Shown: piece by piece, positions 1-4,333 of the stretch
Numbering within the stretch: the first letter of the stretch is position 1
How the letters are laid out: each line of letters starts with the position of its first letter
DNA from: an uncultured Eubacteriales bacterium
GTDB lineage: Bacteria; Bacillota; Clostridia; Lachnospirales; Bianqueaceae
Length of the DNA stretch: 5,677 nucleotides
NCBI GenBank assembly: GCA_902782895.1
Contig: CACZPA010000181.1
Location: 1 to 5,677, forward strand
Direction: 5' to 3'
Notes under the pieces: model-generated
Seen by the model: only the letters and a program-made list of their open reading frames with translations
The model's database searches: none
Told to the model about the DNA's origin: nothing
Made by a program: the position numbers and the translations under genes

Positions 1-1098
1 CAAGACACCCTTGGCGTCCGGATCCCAGATCGGACTGCGCTCTCCGGACATATACGGCAGGAAAACCATTCCGTCACTGCCGGGCGCGACCGCCGCTGCC
101 AGCTCCGTCAGCTGGTCAAAAGACGATCCTTTCTCTGACGCCCGGCTGCGTTCATACGCGCCAAACTGCGCCTCGAGCCAGCGCATGACACCACCGCCTC
201 CGACCGTGCCGCCCTGCAAGAGCCACCTTCCAGGAACTACATGATAGGATAGGATCAGATTCGGATCCGCCTGATAGCTCTCCGTGCAGATGCTCATGCC
301 GCCGGCCTGTCCGCCTTGCTCCTGTGTTTCGCCATTGTGAAGGACTCCCGCGCCAAGTGTACCGCAGGCCGCGTCCAGTCCTCCCGCGACAACAGGCGTC
401 CCCTCCGCAAGTCCGGTCAATGCAGCGGCTTCCGTTGTCACATGGCCCACAACCGCGTCGCAGGGGACGATTTCCGGCAGGAAACCCGCCGGAATGCCGA
501 GTTCCCGCGCCATTTCATAGTCCCAGCGGCCATTCCGCATATCAAAGCAGTGCCAGCCGTAGCCCTGGCAAATGTCCTGCGTCACCGCGCCGGTCAGCTT
601 ATAGACGAGATAGCCATTGCACTGCAGGATCTTATCGATCCCTGCATACACACCCGGCAGATTCTCCCGGTACCAGAGGACTTTCGGCGTTGTATAGGAG
701 GGTTGCAGACGGTTCCCGGCCACGGCAAAAATCCTGTCCGCGCCGATCTCCCGGTTCAGCCTGTCACAGATTCCGGCAGCTCTTGTATCCATCCAGATCG
801 GCGTACGGGAGAGCACCACTCCGTCCCCGTCGATCGCGACCGCAGCCCAGCTCTGTCCATCGATCCCGATTCCGGCGATCTCTTCCGGCTTGACCTTGCC
901 GCTCTCCCAGAGCCCTCGCACAGCCTCACAGGCGCCTTTCCACCAGTCCTCCGGATCCTGCTCTGCCCAGCCGCTTTCCGGATAATACACCGGATAGGAC
1001 GCAGACGCGGATACGACAACAGACCCGTCAGGCGTAAATACCGCCGCCTTACAGGAGCTTGTTCCGATATCGATCCCGAGCAGATATGTCTTGCGCAT
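1..1098 (-). CDS. FGGY-family carbohydrate kinase (xylulokinase-like), C-terminus cut off by window edge
   Basis: This is a cytoplasmic ATP-dependent sugar kinase that would phosphorylate a pentose or related sugar for catabolism. The reading frame is uninterrupted for 366 residues to the left edge; FGGY kinases usually have about 500, so roughly 130 C-terminal residues are missing. Visible marks of the family are the N-terminal phosphate-binding strand LGIDIGTSS (residues 7-15, Asp10), IGIDGQSW (77-84), TPIWMDTR (99-106), and the hinge GGLDAACGTLGAG (239-251), where Asp242 fits the catalytic base. A glycine-rich GGTVGGGGVMRW follows (about 296-307), then LPYMSGERSP (347-356). The ATG at 1096-1098 is preceded by AAGGAA about 9 nt upstream. 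A separate promoter and the terminator of the preceding gene indicate independent transcription. The substrate cannot be fixed: xylulose is the default guess, but the FGGY family also handles ribulose, fuculose, gluconate and AI-2. Family certain, substrate not. Confidence 0.93.
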   Translation of the reverse strand, partial: MRKTYLLGIDIGTSSCKAAVFTPDGSVVVSASASYPVYYPESGWAEQDPEDWWKGACEAVRGLWESGKVKPEEIAGIGIDGQSWAAVAIDGDGVVLSRTPIWMDTRAAGICDRLNREIGADRIFAVAGNRLQPSYTTPKVLWYRENLPGVYAGIDKILQCNGYLVYKLTGAVTQDICQGYGWHCFDMRNGRWDYEMARELGIPAGFLPEIVPCDAVVGHVTTEAAALTGLAEGTPVVAGGLDAACGTLGAGVLHNGETQEQGGQAGGMSICTESYQADPNLILSYHVVPGRWLLQGGTVGGGGVMRWLEAQFGAYERSRASEKGSSFDQLTELAAAVAPGSDGMVFLPYMSGERSPIWDPDAKGVL

Positions 1099-1142
1099 AA
1101 TGACTGATTCCTTTCGGCAGTTCTATTTCCGGACACTGTTTC

Positions 1143-1162
1143 TGTACTCTTTCGTATGTACA
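1143..1162. promoter_or_regulatory. Candidate operator: inverted repeat at the kinase transcription start
   Basis: A 20-bp interrupted palindrome with perfect 5-bp arms (TGTAC, 10-bp spacer, GTACA) lies from the downstream edge of the -10 box across the predicted transcription start of the sugar kinase gene. Arms at 1143-1147 and 1158-1162. This is the usual place for a repressor site of a sugar-responsive regulator, but the arms are short and no regulator gene is in view, so the role is inferred. Confidence 0.35.
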
Positions 1163-1190
1163 TTATAGCGGATTCTGTCTCGATTTGCAA
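1162..1190 (-). promoter_or_regulatory. Sigma-A type promoter of the sugar kinase gene
   Basis: Read on the minus strand, a -35 box TTGCAA (1185-1190, four of six consensus bases) is followed by a 17-bp spacer and a perfect -10 box TATAAT (1162-1167). Transcription would begin near 1155, giving a leader of about 57 nt before the kinase ATG at 1098. The -35 box lies directly after the U-tract of the upstream terminator, so the kinase appears to be its own transcription unit. Confidence 0.75.
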
Positions 1191-1192
1191 TG

Positions 1193-1228
1193 AAAAAACC
1201 GCGGAAAGACAATTCGTCTCTCCGCGGT
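1193..1228 (-). terminator. Rho-independent terminator of the DUF362 gene
   Basis: On the minus strand a 12-bp stem with one mismatch (arms 1216-1227 and 1199-1210, both ending in CCGCGG) closes a 5-nt loop (GAATT). It is followed directly by six T residues (1198-1193). It starts 28 nt after the stop codon of the DUF362 gene and just before the kinase promoter. Confidence 0.93.
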
Positions 1229-1255
1229 CCATAATCTGCTTAAATCCGATCCGGA

Positions 1256-2260
1256 TTACACTTCTCCGTCGGATACGAAAGGCTTCAGCCCTTCCGCGGC
1301 TTCTGCCGCTGTGATTCTCTTTCCGCCGTTGTCCAGATCGATCAGGACATACTTGTCGTTGCCCATGCCGATTTCTTTCATGTAGGACAGCTGGCGCAGT
1401 CCGTGACGGCTCTGCATTCTCTCGACCATCGCCGCGCGGAATTCCGGCTTCATCGCGTAGATAATGTCAACGCAGGCCTGATCGACCGCCAGAATATCCG
1501 TAGAAGAAAGGACTCCGACGTTCGGTGTTACGACCGGCTCGGCACCAAGGCCTTCGCAGTCGCAGGAAACCGACATGTTGCGCATGACGTTGACGAACGT
1601 GATGTGCTTACCGAAATGATCGACCGTCGCCTTGGAGGACTCGGTGATCTTCTCGGACAGCTCTTCCTTCAGTGTATCCCATGCGTGCTGGCTCGTATGG
1701 ATCATCTTCTTGCCGATCTGTCCGTCCGCGCATCCGATGCCGATATTCTTGTTGGATCCGCCGAATCCGCCCTGTGTATGTCCCTTGAAATGTGTCAGGA
1801 CGACCAGAGAATCATAATTCAGGATATCCTTTCCCATAGACATCTCAGTGAACCACTTGCCGCCCTTGACCGGAAGCATGACGGTGCCGTTCTCATCCAT
1901 GATATCGACCGGGCAGAAATTCCAGCCATTGACGGCCAGAGTTTTGCGGTGCTGCAGGGTCGTGTAACGATCTCCTTCGTAATAGGTGTTGGTCTCTACG
2001 ATTGTGGAATCCGGGAGGCAGTCCGCCAGGAACTTCTTAACCCATGTGCGGGGCAGGATATTGGGGCCGTGCTGCTCGCCTGTATGCAGCTTAACCGCGA
2101 CTTTGCCGCAGATGCCGGCATTTACCATGCCATATGCTTTCTCGATGCCTTCTGCCGAAAGATCCCTTGTGAAATATACAACGGATTCATTGCCTACGCG
2201 TTCCGCATAAGGAACATAGTGGTCTCCGCCAGTTCCCGGAACAATCTTCTGATTGCTCAT
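1256..2260 (-). CDS. DUF362 domain-containing protein, short form without ferredoxin motifs
   Basis: A complete 334-residue cytoplasmic protein of the DUF362 family (often annotated as uncharacterised Fe-S centre proteins); no biochemical role can be assigned. Family features are KLHTGEQHGPN (57-67), the glycine-rich HFKGHTQGGFGG (157-168) continuing through NKNIGIGC to GK (about 170-184), and the C-terminal SCDCEGLGAEP (232-242) followed by a VGVLSSTDILAVDQACVD stretch. Many relatives carry CX2CX2CX3C ferredoxin clusters. None is visible here, although single cysteines such as Cys177, Cys233 and Cys235 remain. There is no signal peptide or membrane segment. The ATG at 2258-2260 has GAAAGG at 2271-2276 with a 10-nt spacer. 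The gene is transcribed from a near-consensus promoter, stands divergent to the CHAP gene and ends at a strong terminator, so it is probably monocistronic. Confidence 0.9.
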   Translation of the reverse strand: MSNQKIVPGTGGDHYVPYAERVGNESVVYFTRDLSAEGIEKAYGMVNAGICGKVAVKLHTGEQHGPNILPRTWVKKFLADCLPDSTIVETNTYYEGDRYTTLQHRKTLAVNGWNFCPVDIMDENGTVMLPVKGGKWFTEMSMGKDILNYDSLVVLTHFKGHTQGGFGGSNKNIGIGCADGQIGKKMIHTSQHAWDTLKEELSEKITESSKATVDHFGKHITFVNVMRNMSVSCDCEGLGAEPVVTPNVGVLSSTDILAVDQACVDIIYAMKPEFRAAMVERMQSRHGLRQLSYMKEIGMGNDKYVLIDLDNGGKRITAAEAAEGLKPFVSDGEV

Positions 2261-2299
2261 CCTTCATCAACCTTTCTTTTTCTGATCTTAGGTCCATGC

Positions 2300-2310
2300 G
2301 TTTCAGTGAC
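2300..2310 (-). repeat. Leader motif copy 1 (GTCACTGAAAC), inverted partner of 2456-2466
   Basis: On the minus strand the leader of the DUF362 transcript carries GTCACTGAAAC, 17 nt after its -10 box. The CHAP leader carries GTCAGTGAAAC on the plus strand at 2456-2466, matching 10 of 11 bases. The pair forms a long-range inverted repeat centred at about 2383. Shared regulation is possible; chance is not excluded. Confidence 0.3.
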
Positions 2311-2327
2311 CCAGTTTTTGTATAAAT

Positions 2328-2356
2328 AGTATATCACGCCCGTTTATGGATGTCAA
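2328..2356 (-). promoter_or_regulatory. Sigma-A type promoter of the DUF362 gene
   Basis: On the minus strand a perfect -35 box TTGACA (2351-2356), a 17-bp spacer and a -10 box TATACT (2328-2333) predict transcription from about 2321. The leader is then about 60 nt. The -35 box partly overlaps an imperfect CAATT/AATTG inverted repeat (2354-2358 and 2366-2370). Five of six -10 bases match consensus, so basal activity should be strong unless repressed. Confidence 0.85.
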
Positions 2357-2379
2357 TTATTACGAAATTGTTAAGATTT

Positions 2380-2387
2380 ATTGCAAT
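2380..2387. promoter_or_regulatory. ATTGCAAT palindrome at the centre of the divergent promoters
   Basis: A perfect 8-bp palindrome lies between the two divergent -35 boxes (2351-2356 and 2402-2407). Its centre (2383.5) nearly coincides with the symmetry axis of the flanking leader motifs and promoter boxes. This position suits a dimeric regulator acting on both genes, but an 8-bp palindrome alone is weak evidence. Confidence 0.25.
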
Positions 2388-2401
2388 CCATCGAAAAGGG
2401 C

Positions 2402-2430
2402 TTGACAAAGCCGTAATCACGTCGTATACT
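2402..2430 (+). promoter_or_regulatory. Sigma-A type promoter of the CHAP hydrolase gene
   Basis: A perfect -35 box TTGACA (2402-2407), a 17-bp spacer and TATACT (2425-2430) predict transcription from about 2436-2438. Hexamers and spacer length are identical to those of the divergent DUF362 promoter, although the spacers themselves differ. The leader is about 57 nt. Confidence 0.87.
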
Positions 2431-2435
2431 ATCAC

Positions 2436-2454
2436 GGTGTCCGCAAAGGACACC
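2436..2454 (+). promoter_or_regulatory. Stem-loop at the predicted 5' end of the CHAP mRNA
   Basis: A perfect 7-bp inverted repeat, GGTGTCC and GGACACC, encloses a GCAAA loop and starts at the predicted first transcribed base. No U-tract follows, so it is not a terminator. It could be a 5' stabilising hairpin that protects the messenger from 5'-end-dependent decay, or at the DNA level a dyad operator just downstream of the promoter. The sequence does not decide between these. Confidence 0.55.
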
Positions 2455-2455
2455 T

Positions 2456-2466
2456 GTCAGTGAAAC
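2456..2466 (+). repeat. Leader motif copy 2 (GTCAGTGAAAC), inverted partner of 2300-2310
   Basis: This copy follows the 5' stem-loop of the CHAP leader and matches the DUF362 leader motif at 10 of 11 bases in the same orientation relative to transcription. It lies just upstream of the GGAAAGGA ribosome binding site. A function is only inferred from the symmetric placement. Confidence 0.3.
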
Positions 2467-2471
2467 AATTT

Positions 2472-2479
2472 GGAAAGGA
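2472..2479 (+). promoter_or_regulatory. Ribosome binding site of the CHAP gene, long spacer
   Basis: GGAAAGGA is a good anti-16S match, but 14 nt (2480-2493) separate it from the ATG at 2494, longer than the usual 5-10 nt. The in-frame TTG at 2470 overlaps this site and has no ribosome binding site of its own, so ATG 2494 is preferred. Flanking ACAATT and ATTTGT can pair weakly and would place the site in a loop. Confidence 0.6.
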
Positions 2480-2493
2480 TTTGTCGTTTTTCT

Positions 2494-3279
2494 ATGAAAT
2501 ATTACCGTTACCTGATAGCGACGCTTGTGCTGCTGTCCATCCTGTCTCTCGCGGCCGCGCGTCCCATGACCGCCTATGCCGCGCCTGTTTCTGCGTCTGA
2601 TGCTGCTGAAGGATCCGGCTCTCAAGCCGATGATTCCGCAGCGGAAGAATCCGCCATCGACGAGACGTCCTCGACCGAGGCTGATGAAGCTGCAGCTGAG
2701 GATTCTGCCAAGGAGTATATCCCCCGGCTTGAAGCTCCGTCCTACTACAACGAATATTATTTCAGCCGTGCCAATCTGTATTACGCTTCCGGCTATGGCA
2801 TGCCCAACTGCACGGCTTACGCATACGGCCGCGCGTATGAGATTCTCGAGTCCGAGCCGCGCTTAAGCATCCGCGATGCAGGCTGCTGGTGGTACGACAA
2901 CATCGAAATGCACGCCTATGATTACGGGCAGGAGCCCCGTCTCGGAGCCGTCGCCTGCTGGGACAATTACGATGAATCGACCGGTCATGTTTCGGTCGTG
3001 GAGGAGATCCGTGAAGACGGCTCTGTCCTGCTCTCCGAGTCCAGCTGGAGCGGTTATCTCTTCGACACCTTCGAAATCGATACGGAAGGCAGCTGCAAAT
3101 ACACGAGCAGCATGCGCTTCCTAGGATACATCTATATTGACAGACCGCTTGCCGGCGATGGAACACAGATCATCACGAGCCCCGGCTCCGCGTTTCAGCG
3201 CAGCCAGCTCTCCAAAAGCCTGATCACGGAAGAGCCCGTCGACCCCGCTGTTTCTCCCGACCTGACAACTGAATCCTGA
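2494..3279 (+). CDS. Secreted CHAP-domain peptidoglycan hydrolase
   Basis: This 261-residue protein is predicted to be exported and to cleave peptidoglycan as an amidase or endopeptidase. A signal peptide is clear: basic start (MKYYR), hydrophobic core at about 6-22, and a likely cleavage site after Ala-Tyr-Ala (27-29). Residues 33-74 form a low-complexity Ala/Ser/Asp/Glu linker. The CHAP domain spans about 85-215. The cysteine nucleophile is Cys106 in NCTAYAYGRAYE, the histidine is His165 in GHVSVVEE, and Glu182 in SESSW fits the third catalytic position. A tail of about 40 residues follows with no recognisable domain. No LPXTG motif, LysM, SH3 or choline-binding repeat is visible, so wall retention may rely on charge or be absent. 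Extra cysteines 131, 155 and 201 are present. The gene stands alone between a strong promoter and a terminator. The exact bond cleaved cannot be told. Confidence 0.9.
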   Translation: MKYYRYLIATLVLLSILSLAAARPMTAYAAPVSASDAAEGSGSQADDSAAEESAIDETSSTEADEAAAEDSAKEYIPRLEAPSYYNEYYFSRANLYYASGYGMPNCTAYAYGRAYEILESEPRLSIRDAGCWWYDNIEMHAYDYGQEPRLGAVACWDNYDESTGHVSVVEEIREDGSVLLSESSWSGYLFDTFEIDTEGSCKYTSSMRFLGYIYIDRPLAGDGTQIITSPGSAFQRSQLSKSLITEEPVDPAVSPDLTTES

Positions 3280-3288
3280 GAATACAAA

Positions 3289-3336
3289 GATGCTGTGAAA
3301 AGAGACGAGAGATCGTTTTTTCACAGCATCCTTTTT
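3289..3336 (+). terminator. Rho-independent terminator of the CHAP gene, possibly bidirectional
   Basis: A 13-bp perfect stem (GATGCTGTGAAAA at 3289-3301 with TTTTCACAGCATC at 3318-3330) closes a 16-nt loop. It is followed by C and five T residues (3332-3336), and it starts 9 nt after the CHAP stop codon. Read on the minus strand it is followed by TTTGTATT, so it may also stop leftward transcription from the phosphotransferase operon, for which no other terminator is seen. Confidence 0.9.
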
Positions 3337-3395
3337 ATTGGTGGCATTTTGTTGATTTGACCGCAAATCAATATCTTAATACTTGTTTCGGAACA

Positions 3396-3439
3396 GCGTG
3401 AGATGAAAATAGCATTTCTATATTTCACAGCTCTTTTTT
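3396..3439 (+). terminator. Possible second, weaker terminator facing the phosphotransferase gene
   Basis: GCGTG (3396-3400) can pair with CACAGC (3426-3431, one bulged A). An inner AAAATAG/CTATATTT stem lies around a CATTT loop, and six T residues (3434-3439) follow and abut the stop codon of the minus-strand gene. The stem is AT-rich and interrupted. It would act as a back-up against rightward read-through into antisense of the phosphotransferase gene. Confidence 0.3.
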
Positions 3440-3440
3440 A

Positions 3441-4316
3441 TTATGATCTGAGATACCATTTCGGAATGACCGACGTAAAGCCGTCATAATCATCCAAGGC
3501 CGCCCTGCATCTTCTGACCATTCCGTCGATCTCTTCCTGGCCGAAGGGCTCCGCCCACTTGATGGAATACAGCGAAGCTTGAGCAACGTAGACCGCCAGC
3601 GCTTTCCAGAAGTCCTCCGGGACATGATCCTCAAAATAAGCATCGATCTGTCCGATGCAGTATGGGATGCTTAATTCCCGTCCGAAGCTTTCCAGTTTAT
3701 AGAACTCTTCGTAAGGATCTCCGACCTCCCATCGGTTGAAATCAATCACGCCGATCCTGCCCTCCGGCGTATAGATCAGATTGCCCGGATGATAGTCCCC
3801 ATGCTGATAGACAGGCGCTTCCCTCCAGATATAATCGATGTTCTCCCTGACAAACCGCACAGCCCGCTCATCTCCGTTTATGCGAAGCGCGGACTGTTCA
3901 TACATCGAGAGCTGCCTCAGCTTCTTTTCTTTTTTTGTAGCGGCCGGTTTGTCATCGGGCTCCAGGAGCAAAGAATGTATCCTTTTCAGAATCGTCCCCG
4001 CTTTACGGCCGAGCTGGTACTGTTGTACTTCCGGCAATACCGGCAGCACCTGCTCCAGATCCATCCCTTCGACCCAAGACAACAGCATGTAAACGCGTGA
4101 GCCATCCTCTGTCCTGCCAAACTCAACCGGCTGAGACATGGGAAAGCCGAGGCCTGCGTATTTTTGAATGATCTCAAATTCTTTTTTCTTGGCCTCGTAC
4201 TCCACCGCGTCAGACAACCGCAAGAGCAGAGTTTCCCCCTCTTCGGTCACAACTTTATATTTCCGATCATTAGACCAGCCTTTATTAACCGGTTCTGATG
4301 TGATAAATTTACGCAT
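3441..4316 (-). CDS. Aminoglycoside-phosphotransferase-fold (APH family) kinase
   Basis: This 291-residue cytoplasmic enzyme transfers phosphate from ATP to an unknown small molecule. The Brenner motif HGDYHPGN (172-179) supplies catalytic Asp174 and Asn179, and VIDFNRWEVGDP (190-201) supplies metal-binding Asp192. The N-lobe contains GWSNDRKY (13-20), in the position of the nucleotide loop, and LLLRLSD (30-36), where Arg33 stands at the place often held by the ATP-binding lysine. An acidic helix (EYEAKKKEFEII, 39-50) and the hinge LLSWVEG (78-84) follow. The start at 4316 is chosen because CGGAG lies 6 nt upstream and it leaves a 17-bp gap from the preceding gene. A GTG at 4361 would overlap that gene and lacks a good binding site. 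The family includes antibiotic kinases, choline kinases and homoserine kinases. Nothing here shows drug resistance; a housekeeping substrate is equally likely. Confidence 0.9.
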   Translation of the reverse strand: MRKFITSEPVNKGWSNDRKYKVVTEEGETLLLRLSDAVEYEAKKKEFEIIQKYAGLGFPMSQPVEFGRTEDGSRVYMLLSWVEGMDLEQVLPVLPEVQQYQLGRKAGTILKRIHSLLLEPDDKPAATKKEKKLRQLSMYEQSALRINGDERAVRFVRENIDYIWREAPVYQHGDYHPGNLIYTPEGRIGVIDFNRWEVGDPYEEFYKLESFGRELSIPYCIGQIDAYFEDHVPEDFWKALAVYVAQASLYSIKWAEPFGQEEIDGMVRRCRAALDDYDGFTSVIPKWYLRS

Positions 4317-4322
4317 ATTAAG

Positions 4323-4328
4323 CTCCGT
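4323..4328 (-). promoter_or_regulatory. Ribosome binding site fixing the phosphotransferase start
   Basis: On the minus strand CGGAGC (with GGAG as core) lies 6 nt before the ATG at 4316, inside the 17-bp gap after the upstream stop codon. It supports ATG 4316 over the in-frame GTG at 4361. Confidence 0.65.
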
Positions 4329-4333
4329 TCCGC

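Noticed and set aside
316..1107. Long plus-strand open frame (263 codons) and other overlapping frames across 11-1232
   Set aside because: They lie antisense or out of frame to the clear FGGY kinase, have compositions rich in Arg, Pro and Ser typical of shadow frames, and lack ribosome binding sites and recognisable domains.
1403..2329. 308-codon plus-strand frame antisense to the DUF362 gene
   Set aside because: It overlaps a well-supported DUF362 protein on the other strand, shows no family motif, and extends across the DUF362 start and ribosome binding site.
2470..2493. N-terminal extension of the CHAP protein from TTG at 2470
   Set aside because: The TTG overlaps the GGAAAGGA ribosome binding site and has no site of its own; the ATG at 2494 gives a standard signal peptide.
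2261..2493. Riboswitch or small RNA in the divergent intergenic region
   Set aside because: Both leaders are only about 60 nt, and no known riboswitch core or terminator-antiterminator pair is visible beyond the single 5' hairpin.
2762..3166. Minus-strand frame opposite the CHAP gene
   Set aside because: It is Arg/Ser/Cys-rich with no motif, and is antisense to the catalytic core of a convincing CHAP domain.
3441..4316. Aminoglycoside resistance gene
   Set aside because: The fold and motifs fit the APH superfamily, but there is no mobile-element context and no sequence feature I can tie to a known resistance subgroup.
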